Shown here piece by piece: positions 8,978 to 17,875 of a stretch of 64,000 nucleotides of DNA. The stretch is from CAYUVH01 sp964448135 (GTDB taxonomy: Bacteria; Verrucomicrobiota; Verrucomicrobiia; Limisphaerales; UBA8199), in the NCBI GenBank assembly GCA_964448135.1, contig CAYUVH010000005.1, positions 20,871-84,870 on the forward strand, written 5' to 3'. The notes under the pieces were generated by a model. It did not search any database, was not told where the DNA came from, and saw only the letters and a list, made by a program, of their open reading frames with translations. The first letter of the stretch is position 1. The number at the start of each line of letters is the position of its first letter. The translations under genes were made by a program, and so were the position numbers.

Positions 8978-9771
8978 GCGATCCCGCCGGGGCGGGATTT
9001 GTCTGGCTGGTCGGCGCGGGGCCGGGTGATCCGGGGTTGCTTACCCTGCGTGGCGCGGAACTGCTGCGGCAGGCGGAGGTGATCATCTACGACGGGCTGG
9101 TGAATCCCGAGCTGCTGGAACTGGCCAGGCCGGAGGCAAAACTCGTTTACGGCGGCAAGCATGATCCCTCGCGTTGTATCTCGCAGGACGAGGTGAATGC
9201 GATGTTGGTGGCGGAAGCGCGCCAGGGGAAACGGGTGGTGCGGCTGAAGGGCGGAGATCCGTATTTGTTTGGGCGGGGAGGGGAAGAGGCCGAGGTGCTG
9301 GTTGAGGCGGGGATTCCTTTCGAGGTGGTGCCGGGAGTTTCCTCCGTGCAGGCGGTGCCGGCTTATGCGGGGATTCCGCTCACGCATCGGGAGCATAGTT
9401 CATGTGTTACGATCGTGACGGCGCACGAAGATCCGGCTTCACCGAAGAACAAGGTGGATTGGGCGAGGCTGGCGAAGAGTCAGGGGACGTTGGTGTTGCT
9501 GATGGGACTGAAGCATCTGCGGGCGATTGCAGCGGAGTTGGAGCGACATGGAATGCCGGCGCAGACGCCGGCTGCGGTCATCAGTCGGGGCACCACTGCG
9601 CGGCAGCGGACGGTGAAGGCCCCGCTGAATGCATTGGCTGACGCGATGGAGGCGGCAAAAATTGCTCCACCCGCGATCACGGTGATCGGGGAAGTGGTTT
9701 CACTACGGGAGAAACTGGATTGGTTTGGCAGCAAGTCTTTGACGGATTCCAATTCGAGGGAGCCGAGATAG
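8974..9771 (+). CDS. cobA: Uroporphyrinogen-III C-methyltransferase
   Basis: A 265-residue SAM-dependent methylase that makes precorrin-2, the precursor of siroheme. The tetrapyrrole methylase fold is clear: VGAGPGDPGLLTLRGAELL near the N-terminus, YDGLVNPELL, RLKGGDPYLFGRGGEE and PGVSSVQAVPAYAGIPLTHR. No CysG oxidase/chelatase part is fused, so those steps need other proteins. Its overlap with cysN (ATGA) and position at the end of the sulfate operon indicate that it supplies siroheme to the sulfite reductase, though it could also feed cobalamin synthesis. Confidence 0.92.
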   Translation: MSDPAGAGFVWLVGAGPGDPGLLTLRGAELLRQAEVIIYDGLVNPELLELARPEAKLVYGGKHDPSRCISQDEVNAMLVAEARQGKRVVRLKGGDPYLFGRGGEEAEVLVEAGIPFEVVPGVSSVQAVPAYAGIPLTHREHSSCVTIVTAHEDPASPKNKVDWARLAKSQGTLVLLMGLKHLRAIAAELERHGMPAQTPAAVISRGTTARQRTVKAPLNALADAMEAAKIAPPAITVIGEVVSLREKLDWFGSKSLTDSNSREPR

Positions 9772-9846
9772 AGCGTTCGCCGAAGTTGACGGCCTTCCCG
9801 AATCCTGTTCATCATCTGCGCGCTAATTCCGACGCGATCAGAGATC

Positions 9847-11118
9847 ATGAAAGCTTCTTCCAAAGCCATCGAACAGGCATACAATGCGGCTTCCGAACGT
9901 TACGAAGAGTTGGGGGTCTCCACTGATGCCGCGCTGAAGGCGCTCGCTGAGATACCGATTTCCATTCATTGCTGGCAGGGCGATGACGTGGGCGGGTTCG
10001 AAAATGCGGGCGAGGCGCTGGGCGGCGGTCTGGCGGTCACGGGAAATTATCCAGGCAAGGCGCGCACGCCGGATGAATTGAGGAAGGATTTCGAGGCGGC
10101 GCTCGCGCAGATTCCGGGGAGTCACCGGCTGAACCTGCACGCGATTTACGCGGAAACGGGCGGCAAGAAGGTGGACCGGGACGCGGTGGGGCCGGAGCAC
10201 TTTAAGAATTGGATTTCGTGGGCGCGAGACATCGGCATCGGGCTGGATTTCAATCAGTCGTTCTTTGCGCATGCGAAGGCGGCGGATGGATTCACACTCA
10301 CGCATCGCGACGCGGGGATTCGGAAGTTTTGGATTGAACACGGCATACGCGGCCGGCAAATCGGCGCGGCGATCGGGAAGGGACTCGGCAGCACGTGCCT
10401 CACGAATCTGTGGATTCCCGACGGCATGAAGGACACGCCGGCGGACCGCCGCGGGCCCCGCGAGCGGCTGCAGCAATCGCTCGATACGATTTTCGCAGAG
10501 AAGATTGAGAAGAAATACAACGTGGACACGGTCGAGCCGAAACTGTTCGGCATCGGCTCGGAATGTTTCGTGCCGGGGTCGCATGAATTTTATCTGGGGT
10601 ATGCGGTTTCGCGGCGGATTTTGATGACGCTGGATGCGGGGCATTATCATCCGACGGAGGGTATCGCGGACAAAATTTCTTCGCTGCTCCTGTATCTGCC
10701 GGAGATTGCGTTGCATGTGAGCCGGGGGGTTCGGTGGGATAGTGATCATGTGGTCACACTGACGGATGATTTACGCTCAATTGCCGAGGAAATTGTCTGG
10801 GGCGGGAATACGCGCCGCGTGCGCATTGGATTGGATTATTTTGATGCGAGCATCAACCGCGTGGCGGCGTGGGTGATCGGCAGCCGGAACATGTTGAAAG
10901 CGCTCCTGCTGGCCATGCTCGCGCCGAGCGCGAAGCTCAAAAAGCTGGAGGCTGAAGGCGACTACACCGCGCGGCTGGCACTGATGGAGGAGGCGAAGTC
11001 GCTGCCGTTTGGCGCGGTGTGGGATTATCATTGCGCGGAGAAGGAAGTGCCGGTGGGCGCGCAGTGGATTGGGGAAGTGCAAAAGTACGAGAAGGATGTT
11101 TTGAGCCGGCGCGGATGA
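9847..11118 (+). CDS. rhaA: L-rhamnose isomerase
   Basis: A 423-residue enzyme that converts L-rhamnose to L-rhamnulose. Family features include IPISIHCWQGDDVGGFE at the N-terminus, GLDFNQSFFAHAKAADGFTL in the middle, IGSECFVPGSHEFYLGYA and LDAGHYHPTE with metal-binding Asp and His residues. The length matches the family. It is the first gene of a tightly packed operon: its stop overlaps the ABC ATPase start by 4 bp. No regulator gene lies next to it. Confidence 0.95.
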   Translation: MKASSKAIEQAYNAASERYEELGVSTDAALKALAEIPISIHCWQGDDVGGFENAGEALGGGLAVTGNYPGKARTPDELRKDFEAALAQIPGSHRLNLHAIYAETGGKKVDRDAVGPEHFKNWISWARDIGIGLDFNQSFFAHAKAADGFTLTHRDAGIRKFWIEHGIRGRQIGAAIGKGLGSTCLTNLWIPDGMKDTPADRRGPRERLQQSLDTIFAEKIEKKYNVDTVEPKLFGIGSECFVPGSHEFYLGYAVSRRILMTLDAGHYHPTEGIADKISSLLLYLPEIALHVSRGVRWDSDHVVTLTDDLRSIAEEIVWGGNTRRVRIGLDYFDASINRVAAWVIGSRNMLKALLLAMLAPSAKLKKLEAEGDYTARLALMEEAKSLPFGAVWDYHCAEKEVPVGAQWIGEVQKYEKDVLSRRG

Positions 11119-12611
11119 AACCGGCGCTGCTGCAGTTATCCGGCGTGACGAAAGCCTTCGGCGCGGTGCGCGCGCTCAAGGGCGTGTCGTTTGATTTACA
11201 CGCCGGCGAGGTGCATGCGCTTCTGGGTGAAAATGGCGCGGGCAAATCCACACTGATTAAAGTCATCACCGGGGCGCATCAGCCGGACGATGGGACGATC
11301 GATGTTGGTGGTGAACGGGTCGAAAAGTTGAGCCCGGCAACGGCGCATGCGTGTGGTATCGCGGCGATTTATCAGCAGCCGGCGTTGTTTCCGGATTTGA
11401 CCGTGGCGGAGAATATCGCGCTGGCCTTGGAGAAGCCTTCGGTTGCCCGGCGGGTGCGATGGGAGGATCGAAGGCAGCGCGCCGTGGAACTGCTGAAGCG
11501 CGTGGGAGCTAATATTGATCCGGAAACCGAGGTGCGGGCGCTTTCGATGCCGGAGCAGCAACTGGTGGAGATTGCGCGGACGCTCGGTGCGGGTGCGCGC
11601 GTTCTGATCATGGATGAACCGACGGCGTCGCTTACGGCGCGCGAGGTGGATCTGTTGATGGCGGTGGTGAAGGATCTGCGGTCCCAGGGGGTCGGCATTA
11701 TTTACATCACGCACCGGTTGCCGGAGGTTTTCGAAATTGCTGATCGTGTCACGGTATTGCGTGACGGGGAGAGTGTCGGCACGCGGCTGGCCAAAGGCGA
11801 AGGCTGGAACGAGGCGGAGTTGATCAAGCTGATGGTGGGGCGGGAGGTCGCGACGATTTTTCCGCCGCCGGAGAGCCAGCCAGGTGAGGTGGTGCTGAAA
11901 CTAGACGGAGTCGGCTGCTCGGTTGCGGGCGTGCACGGCGTGAGCCTGGAGGCGAGGGCAGGGGAGATTCTGGGAATTGCGGGATTGGTCGGCGCGGGAA
12001 GAACTGAACTGGCGCGAATTTTATTTGGAATCACGCCGGCGGATGCGGGCACGATCTCACTGAGCGGAAAGACGGTGAAATTGGAGTCACCGGGCGACGC
12101 GGTCGCGGCAGGGATTGGTTATGTGCCGGAGGATCGGCGGCGTCATGGCGTGATCCTGGAAATGGCCATCGCGGCGAATGTGACGATGGGGATTCATCCG
12201 CGGATATTCCCCGGCGGGTGGATGCGGTTTGGCGCAGAGCGGGATTTGACGGCGGATTACATTCGCGATCTGGCGGTGAAGGCGCCGGGACCGGAGACGC
12301 GGGCGGGCAATCTTTCGGGGGGGAATCAGCAGAAGGTTGCGTTGGCGCGCTGGCTCGCGTCGAAGCCGAAGGTGTTGATTTTGGACGAACCGACGCAAGG
12401 CGTGGATGTGGGCGCCAAGGCCGAGATTCATAAACTGATTCGGCGGCTGGCGGCGCAGGGCTTGGCTGTGATCATGATTTCGTCGGAGTTGCCGGAGATA
12501 TTGGGCATGAGCCAGCGGATTGCGGTGATGCGCGGCGGAACGGTGACGGCGATGCTGCCGGAAAATGCCGATCCGCACGCGGTGATGACGGCGGCTTTGG
12601 GGCGAGGATGA
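11115..12611 (+). CDS. Sugar ABC transporter ATPase, two ABC domains (rhamnose)
   Basis: A 498-residue cytoplasmic ATPase of the RbsA/RhaT class with two fused ABC domains. The first has Walker A GENGAGKST (about residues 37-45) and Walker B VLIMDEP. The second has LSGGNQQKVALARWLASKP and VLILDEPTQGVDVGAK, with the degenerate Walker A typical of this class (VGAGRTEL). I chose the ATG at 11115 because it overlaps the rhaA stop (ATGA) and starts the ABC domain directly. The order isomerase, ATPase, two permeases, binding protein, kinase is that of rhamnose ABC loci, so rhamnose is the likely substrate. Confidence 0.9.
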   Translation: MKPALLQLSGVTKAFGAVRALKGVSFDLHAGEVHALLGENGAGKSTLIKVITGAHQPDDGTIDVGGERVEKLSPATAHACGIAAIYQQPALFPDLTVAENIALALEKPSVARRVRWEDRRQRAVELLKRVGANIDPETEVRALSMPEQQLVEIARTLGAGARVLIMDEPTASLTAREVDLLMAVVKDLRSQGVGIIYITHRLPEVFEIADRVTVLRDGESVGTRLAKGEGWNEAELIKLMVGREVATIFPPPESQPGEVVLKLDGVGCSVAGVHGVSLEARAGEILGIAGLVGAGRTELARILFGITPADAGTISLSGKTVKLESPGDAVAAGIGYVPEDRRRHGVILEMAIAANVTMGIHPRIFPGGWMRFGAERDLTADYIRDLAVKAPGPETRAGNLSGGNQQKVALARWLASKPKVLILDEPTQGVDVGAKAEIHKLIRRLAAQGLAVIMISSELPEILGMSQRIAVMRGGTVTAMLPENADPHAVMTAALGRG

Positions 12612-13591
12612 AAGGCACACGATATTTTCGCGAATGGTCCGTGGCGGCGGCGCTGGGCGTGTTACTGCTGGTGCTTGCGGTGGCGGCGCCGGGTTTTTAC
12701 AAGCCGGGCCAGTTACTGGCGATTCTCTCGACTTCCGCGCCGGTGCTCCTGGTAGCGTGCGGGATGTCGCTGGTGATCATCAGCCGGCAGATTGATATTT
12801 CGGTGGGATCGCAATTCGCGCTGTGCAGCATGGTTTTGGGACTGCTGGTGCAGGCGCATTGGCCGTTGCCGCTGGCGGCCCTGGCGGCGGTGGGAGCCGG
12901 AGCGCTGCTGGGAGCGTTCAACGGGGTAATGGTGGCGGGGCTGGGCCTGCCTTCGATTGTGGTGACGCTGGCGACGATGGTGACCTGGCGCGAGATGTTG
13001 CGCTGGTGGCGGCAGGGGGAGTTTGTGCGCGACTTGCCGGATAGCTTTCAATGGTTCGGACTCGGGCAGGCGGGTGGACAGGCGGCCTTGCTGGGGGCGA
13101 CGGTGGCGTTATTTCTCGCACTGGCAGTGGCAATGAAACACTCATCGGTTGGCCGCTATGTCTATGCGGTGGGATCGGATGCAGAGGCGGCGCGGTTGGC
13201 GGGGTTGCGGCCGCAACTGCTTACTTTTGGCGTGTTTGTTTTCATGGGGGCGATCACCGGGTTGGCGGCGTTGCTGAATGCGATTCGTTTTGCGGATGTG
13301 GATCCAAAAACCGGCACGGGATTGGAACTCCAGGCCATCGCCGCGGCGGTGGTGGGTGGAGTGGCGATTTCGGGCGGGCGGGGAAATGTGTGGGGGGTGC
13401 TGGCGGGAGTGTTCCTGCTCGGCTGCATTGCGCCGGCCCTGGTATTCCTCCATTTACAGCCGCAATGGGAGAAAGCGCTGCAAGGGTGCATTATTTTGGT
13501 GGCGGTGGCGGCGGATGGGTGGAGAACCAGGAAGAAGGATAAATCCGAAGCACGAACGTCGAAATCCGAAAGAAACCCGAAAACCGAATGA
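12608..13591 (+). CDS. Sugar ABC transporter permease 1 (rhamnose)
   Basis: A 327-residue inner-membrane permease of the RbsC/BPD-2 family with about eight to ten membrane segments. The family motif VVGGVAISGGRGNVWGVLAG is near residue 255, and IISRQIDISVGSQFAL near residue 60. The last 17 residues (KDKSEARTSKSERNPKTE) are encoded by an intergenic-type repeat (13541-13590) and are probably not part of the functional fold. Both ends overlap the neighbours by 4 bp. Confidence 0.9.
   Translation: MKGTRYFREWSVAAALGVLLLVLAVAAPGFYKPGQLLAILSTSAPVLLVACGMSLVIISRQIDISVGSQFALCSMVLGLLVQAHWPLPLAALAAVGAGALLGAFNGVMVAGLGLPSIVVTLATMVTWREMLRWWRQGEFVRDLPDSFQWFGLGQAGGQAALLGATVALFLALAVAMKHSSVGRYVYAVGSDAEAARLAGLRPQLLTFGVFVFMGAITGLAALLNAIRFADVDPKTGTGLELQAIAAAVVGGVAISGGRGNVWGVLAGVFLLGCIAPALVFLHLQPQWEKALQGCIILVAVAADGWRTRKKDKSEARTSKSERNPKTE
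13541..13590 (+). repeat. ATCCGAA/CACGAA repeat forming the 3' end of a permease gene
   Basis: Units such as AAATCCGAAG, CACGAACGTCG, AAATCCGAAAGAA and ACCCGAAAACCGAA follow head to tail. It is related to the tract at 3015-3051. Here it is read as the tail of the first rhamnose permease and supplies the stop/start overlap with the second. This points to insertion or growth of a repeat in a former intergenic gap. Confidence 0.6.
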
Positions 13592-14589
13592 CAAAAACCG
13601 ACAAGCGAAGCTGGCTGCCACCGGAGGCCCTGTTGGTGGCGGTGCTGCTGATTGAAATCGGGATATTCAGTAAAACCGGATATCATTTTGCGTCCACGGG
13701 GAATGTGTTCGAGATATTGCGGTTGAGCACGGAGATTGGACTATTGGCGCTAGTGATGACGCCGATTATTTTGACGGGCGGGATTGATTTGTCGGTGGGC
13801 TCGCTGCTGGGATTGTGCGCGATTATCTTTGGCAAGCTTTGGCGGGATGCGGGGATGAATCCGGTGCTGGCGGCGATTTGCACTTTGGCGGCGGGGGCTC
13901 TCGGCGGTGGGTTGAATGCGCTGCTGATCACCAAGTTGAGATTGCCGCCACTGATTGTGACATTGGGTTCGTTTTCTTTGTTTCGCGGATTGGCGGAGGC
14001 CATCACGCGCGGAGTGGATAATTTCACCAATTTTCCGAAGCCGTTTCTGTTTTTGGGACAGGGCTATATTTTCGGCGTTATCCCGGCGCAGCTGCCGGTG
14101 TTTGTCGCGGTCGCGCTCGGCGTGTGGTTGCTGGTGCATCGCATGACCTACGGGCGGTGTTTCCGGGCGATTGGTTTCGCGCCGGAAGGGGCACGGTATG
14201 CCGGAATACCAGTGGAGCGGCGGCTGACGCTGGCGTATGTGCTGGCGGGATTCGTGGCTGCGCTCGCGGCGTTGGTTTATGTGGCGCGAGTGGGACAGGC
14301 AAAGGCGGATGCGGGGTCCGGTTACGAATTGCTGGCCATCACGGCGGTGGTGCTGGGTGGGGCTTCGATTTTCGGCGGCTCGGGCACGGTGGCGGGCACC
14401 TTGCTGGGCGTGATCGTCCTGGCGGTGTTGAAGAATGGGTTGACGCTGTCGGATCAGCCGAGCGAATTGGCGGGGATTCTGACGGGTGGATTGCTGCTGG
14501 CGGTGCTGGCAGGGGAGGCGGGCTTGAAACGAATTTCTGCTCGACGCCAGCACGCGGGCACGGTCAAGTTAAAGCCAGCTAACTTATGA
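13588..14589 (+). CDS. Sugar ABC transporter permease 2 (rhamnose)
   Basis: A 333-residue permease paralogous to the preceding one, with about ten membrane segments. ILTGGIDLSVGSLLGLCAI near residue 55 and VVLGGASIFGGSGTVAGTLL near residue 255 are the RbsC-family signatures. The two permeases probably form a heterodimeric channel with the double ABC ATPase. The start overlaps the upstream stop by 4 bp, and its own stop overlaps the start of the binding-protein gene. Confidence 0.9.
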   Translation: MTKTDKRSWLPPEALLVAVLLIEIGIFSKTGYHFASTGNVFEILRLSTEIGLLALVMTPIILTGGIDLSVGSLLGLCAIIFGKLWRDAGMNPVLAAICTLAAGALGGGLNALLITKLRLPPLIVTLGSFSLFRGLAEAITRGVDNFTNFPKPFLFLGQGYIFGVIPAQLPVFVAVALGVWLLVHRMTYGRCFRAIGFAPEGARYAGIPVERRLTLAYVLAGFVAALAALVYVARVGQAKADAGSGYELLAITAVVLGGASIFGGSGTVAGTLLGVIVLAVLKNGLTLSDQPSELAGILTGGLLLAVLAGEAGLKRISARRQHAGTVKLKPANL

Positions 14590-15611
14590 AACGCATCCAA
14601 TTTCTCTCGTGCGCTGCCGCGACGTTGCTCCTCCTGATTGCAGGCGGCTGTGGCAAATCCGAGCCATCCAGTAACTCAGCGCAGACTCCCGCAGCGGGCG
14701 GCGCCGGTGGGATCACCGTGGCGATGATGCCGAAGAGCAAGGGTAATGCTTACTTCATTTCCTGCAAAAAAGGCGCGGATGCGGCGGCGGCGGAATTCGG
14801 AGTGAAGCTGTTGTGGGACGGGCCGACCGAGCCCGATCCGGCGAAGCAAAATGAAATCGTCGAGACGTGGATCACGCGCGGCGTGGACGTCATTGCGGTC
14901 GCCGTGGAAAATCGGGACGGCATTTCAACCGCCTTGCGCAAGGCACGCGAAAAAGGAATCAAAGTCATCACGTGGGATTCCGACGCGCAACCGGACTCGC
15001 GGGATTTTCTGATCAATCAGGCGACGCCGGAAGGCATCGGCTACGCGTTGATGGATGAGGCGGCCAAGGCGATGGGCGGCAAGGGGGATTTCGCGATCAT
15101 CACCGCTTCGTTGACGGCCGCGAACATGAACGAGTGGCGGAAGTACATCGAGGAGCGCCTGAAGGACAAGTATCCCGATATCAAGCTGGTGACCATCCGG
15201 CCCTGCGACGATTTGAAGGACAAGGCGTTCAGCGAAGCCACCGCCATTCTCAATGCCAATCCCAGCGTGAAATTGATCATGGCAATTTGCTCGCCCGCGG
15301 TGCCAGGAGCGGCGGAGGCGGTCAAGCAAAGCGGCCGCACGGATGTGAAGGTGGTCGGGCTGGGGCTGCCCAATGACAACAAGCGTTACGTGAAGGAAGG
15401 AATCACCCCGTCCGTGATTTTGTGGAACACGGAGGATTTGGGTTACCTGACCGTGCGCGCGGCGCAGCAATTGGCGAAGGGCGATCTCAAGCCGAATGCG
15501 GCGAAATGCGACGGCGGGCGGCTTGGGCAATTGGAAGTGAAGGGGGATAATGTGTTGCTGGGGAAGCCGTTTGTGTTCACGAAGGAGAATATCGAGCAGT
15601 TTAATTTTTAA
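14586..15611 (+). CDS. Sugar-binding lipoprotein of the rhamnose ABC importer
   Basis: A 341-residue periplasmic binding protein of the RbsB/LacI-like type (peripla_BP_4). The N-terminus is a lipoprotein signal with LLLLIAGGC, so Cys22 should be lipidated. Family segments include VAMMPKSKGNAYFISCKKGA, AVAVENRDGISTALRKA, VITWDSDAQPDSRDFLINQ and GLGLPNDNKRYVKEG. These agree with RhaS-type rhamnose-binding proteins. It completes the importer; a 58-bp gap then leads to rhaB. Confidence 0.9.
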   Translation: MKRIQFLSCAAATLLLLIAGGCGKSEPSSNSAQTPAAGGAGGITVAMMPKSKGNAYFISCKKGADAAAAEFGVKLLWDGPTEPDPAKQNEIVETWITRGVDVIAVAVENRDGISTALRKAREKGIKVITWDSDAQPDSRDFLINQATPEGIGYALMDEAAKAMGGKGDFAIITASLTAANMNEWRKYIEERLKDKYPDIKLVTIRPCDDLKDKAFSEATAILNANPSVKLIMAICSPAVPGAAEAVKQSGRTDVKVVGLGLPNDNKRYVKEGITPSVILWNTEDLGYLTVRAAQQLAKGDLKPNAAKCDGGRLGQLEVKGDNVLLGKPFVFTKENIEQFNF

Positions 15612-15658
15612 CGGTCTCCTCGGTTGCGTATCGCCGGTCCGCGTTGACACTGCGCTTT

Positions 15659-15668
15659 AAGGAGGTGA
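15659..15668 (+). promoter_or_regulatory. Consensus Shine-Dalgarno before rhaB
   Basis: AAGGAGGTGA, a full complement to the anti-SD end of 16S rRNA, ends one base before the ATG at 15670. It is striking because most genes in this window lack a clear Shine-Dalgarno. The spacing from the GGAGG core to the ATG is about 5 bases. It suggests strong independent translation of the kinase. Confidence 0.8.
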
Positions 15669-15669
15669 C

Positions 15670-17145
15670 ATGAAGCAGGAAGTCTATCTTGCCGTTGATC
15701 TGGGGGCGGAGAGCGGTCGTGTCATCGCGGGGTTGTGGTCGGGCAAGACCATCAAGCTGGAGGAGGTGCATCGCTTTCCGAATGGCCCGGTGGCGCTCGC
15801 CGGGAGTTTGCGCTGGGACATCGTACGGCTTTGGAGCGAAATCCAGAAGGGTCTCGGGATGGCGGCGCGAAAGTTTGGCAGGGCGGTGGTTTCGGTCGGT
15901 GCGGACACCTGGGGAGTGGACTATGTTTTGCTCAGCAAATCCGGAGAAATGCTGGGCCTCCCTTACGCGTATCGGGATGCGCGCACCAATGGAGTGATGG
16001 AGCGCACTTTCCGAAAAGTTTCCCGGGAGAGAATCTTCGAGCAGACGGGCTTGCAGTTCATGGCGTTCAACACGCTTTTTCAATTAATCGCGCACCGGCA
16101 GGCGCACCCGGAAATATTCGAAGCGGCGCATAAATTGTTGTTTATTCCGGATTTTCTGCATTGGGCTTTGTGTGGTTCACAAGTCGCTGAGTTTACGATT
16201 GCGTCGACCTCGCAGTGTCTGAATCCACTGACACGAGACTGGGCCGGTGGGCTTTTGAAGAAGCTGGGCCTGCCAGCGCGGATTTTTCCGGAGGTGGTTG
16301 CGCCGGGAACGAAACTGGGACCGCTGCTTCCGTCCGTGTTGGAAAAGACGGGGCTGCCGCGAATTCAGGTGGTTGCTCCGCCGGCGCACGATACCGGTTC
16401 CGCCGTGGCAGGCGTTCCGACTGCAAACACGGGCAAAACGAATTGGGCTTATCTTAGTTCGGGGACCTGGTCGCTGATGGGCGTGGAGGTCCCGAAAGCG
16501 TCGCTCACGAGGCGCACGGCGGAACTTAATCTGACCAATGAAGGCGGGCTCGACGGGACGTATCGGCTGCTGAAGAACATCATGGGCCTGTGGCTGGTGC
16601 AGCAGTGCAAGCGTTCATTCGACGCGCGGGGCAGCAAGCGCGATTATGCGGAGCTGGCAAGGCTGGCGGCAAAGGCGAAACCGTTGCGCTCGCTCGTCAA
16701 TCCGGACGATCCCAGGTTGCTGAATCCTCCGGATATGCCCGCGGCGATTCAGCAGCTTTGCCGGGAGAGCGGGCAGCCGATTCCGAAGACGGAGGGAGAG
16801 TTGGTGCGTTGCGCGTATGAGAGTCTGGCTTTGAAATATCGCGAGGTTCTTGGCTGGCTCGAGGAATTAACCGGGAACCGAATTGAAGTGATTCACATCG
16901 TAGGCGGAGGCTCGCAGAGCAAGTTGTTGAATCAGTTTACCGCCGATGCCTGTCAGCGCCCTGTCGTGGCCGGACCCGTGGAAGCGACCGCGCTGGGTAA
17001 TTTGCTGGTGCAAGTTCGCGCGCATGGGGGAGTGCGGTCGCTCGCACAGATGCGGGAGGTAATTCGCGCTTCCAGCGAAGTGAAAATATTTGAGCCTGGA
17101 CGGGGCGAAGATTGGGCAAGGCCGGCCAAGCGCATTCCGCGGTAA
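15670..17145 (+). CDS. rhaB: L-rhamnulokinase
   Basis: A 491-residue FGGY-family sugar kinase that phosphorylates L-rhamnulose to rhamnulose-1-phosphate. The ATP-binding fold begins with LAVDLGAESGRVIAG. SVGADTWGVDYVLL, LPYAYRDARTNG, HDTGSAVAGVP, YLSSGTWSLMGVE and HIVGGGSQSKLLNQFTADA are rhamnulokinase-type motifs. It closes the operon. The next enzyme, rhamnulose-1-phosphate aldolase, is not in the window. Confidence 0.94.
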   Translation: MKQEVYLAVDLGAESGRVIAGLWSGKTIKLEEVHRFPNGPVALAGSLRWDIVRLWSEIQKGLGMAARKFGRAVVSVGADTWGVDYVLLSKSGEMLGLPYAYRDARTNGVMERTFRKVSRERIFEQTGLQFMAFNTLFQLIAHRQAHPEIFEAAHKLLFIPDFLHWALCGSQVAEFTIASTSQCLNPLTRDWAGGLLKKLGLPARIFPEVVAPGTKLGPLLPSVLEKTGLPRIQVVAPPAHDTGSAVAGVPTANTGKTNWAYLSSGTWSLMGVEVPKASLTRRTAELNLTNEGGLDGTYRLLKNIMGLWLVQQCKRSFDARGSKRDYAELARLAAKAKPLRSLVNPDDPRLLNPPDMPAAIQQLCRESGQPIPKTEGELVRCAYESLALKYREVLGWLEELTGNRIEVIHIVGGGSQSKLLNQFTADACQRPVVAGPVEATALGNLLVQVRAHGGVRSLAQMREVIRASSEVKIFEPGRGEDWARPAKRIPR

Positions 17146-17165
17146 ATTTTGGAGGGAAGAAAAAA

Positions 17166-17240
17166 TGGCGACCCTAAGGGGAATCGAACCCCTGCTACCG
17201 CCGTGAAAGGGCAGTGTCCTAACCGCTAGACGATAGGGTC
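17166..17240 (-). tRNA. tRNA-Glu (anticodon TTC)
   Basis: Read on the minus strand from 17240, the acceptor stem GACCCTA pairs with TAGGGTC. It is followed by a D arm, an anticodon stem CTGCC/GGCGG with loop CTTTCAC (anticodon TTC), and a T arm AGGGG-TTCGATT-CCCCT. The discriminator is G and CCA is encoded (17166-17168). Both flanking genes are unrelated to it. Confidence 0.97.
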
Positions 17241-17332
17241 GTCAAGAGGTCGAAAATATAGCGGCTCTTCACCTGGCTGTCACGCGGAAATAAACATGAA
17301 TTCCCGGCGATTGAGAACGAGGTGTCCCCGAA

Positions 17333-17695
17333 TCAACTAATCTCCATTTCAACAATGCCTTCGTTGAGGCGCGCGGAAACGATGAAGTCCGTGAAATTGC
17401 GAAAGCGATAGACGTGGTGAGTCGCGCCCGTCTCGCGCAGCACGCGTCTTTGCCGGGTATCGGCGACCTCGTGGAGGAGCTCTTCGAGATCAAAGGCCGT
17501 CAGCGCGGGCCCTTCGATGGGAAACCGCTCTTTTTGCAAAATAATCACCGGCGATGAGCCCAAGCGAAGCTCCAAAGAGTCGGCACCATCGGAATTCAAG
17601 AGCTGCAACAGGCGATGCATGGAATACGCCGGTTCGACCCTCGCGGGCAGGGCGGGGATCATTGGGGCATCGGGGCGACGTTCTTCCGGAAGCAT
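17333..17695 (-). CDS. Stand-alone PilT-N-terminal-like domain protein
   Basis: A small protein of up to 120 residues; in-frame ATGs at 17662 and 17620 are alternatives and no start has a clear ribosome binding site. From MHRLLQLLNSDGADSLELRL through PVIILQKERFPIEG to RFRNFTDFIVSARL it follows the layout of the N-terminal PAS-like domain of PilT (helix, GASDLHL-like strand, sensor strands, two helices, F-R-V strand). It stops where the PilT ATPase would begin. No ATPase motif is present. It has no obvious operon partner; the nearest leftward element is the tRNA. Confidence 0.6.
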   Translation of the reverse strand: MLPEERRPDAPMIPALPARVEPAYSMHRLLQLLNSDGADSLELRLGSSPVIILQKERFPIEGPALTAFDLEELLHEVADTRQRRVLRETGATHHVYRFRNFTDFIVSARLNEGIVEMEIS

Positions 17696-17875
17696 TGCGG
17701 TTATCGCGTTACCAACATTGCGGCGTCAGTTCTTGGAATCATTTGGGCTGGCGGATCCAGCCACGTGGAAAAAACTCGTTCATCACCGCCATATTGTCCA
17801 GTGCGGAGGTTCCCTGACGAAGTCCTGAGTTGCTTCACCAAAACTGTTGCCGCTATGATGGGCGGGCTTAGGCGC

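Noticed and set aside
15641..15660. Promoter ahead of rhaB based on TTGACA at 15644-15649
   Set aside because: No -10-like hexamer at 16-18 bp; the position runs into the Shine-Dalgarno instead.
17241..17332. Integration site of a mobile element at the tRNA-Glu gene
   Set aside because: No integrase, no repeated tRNA 3' end and no change of gene style on either side.
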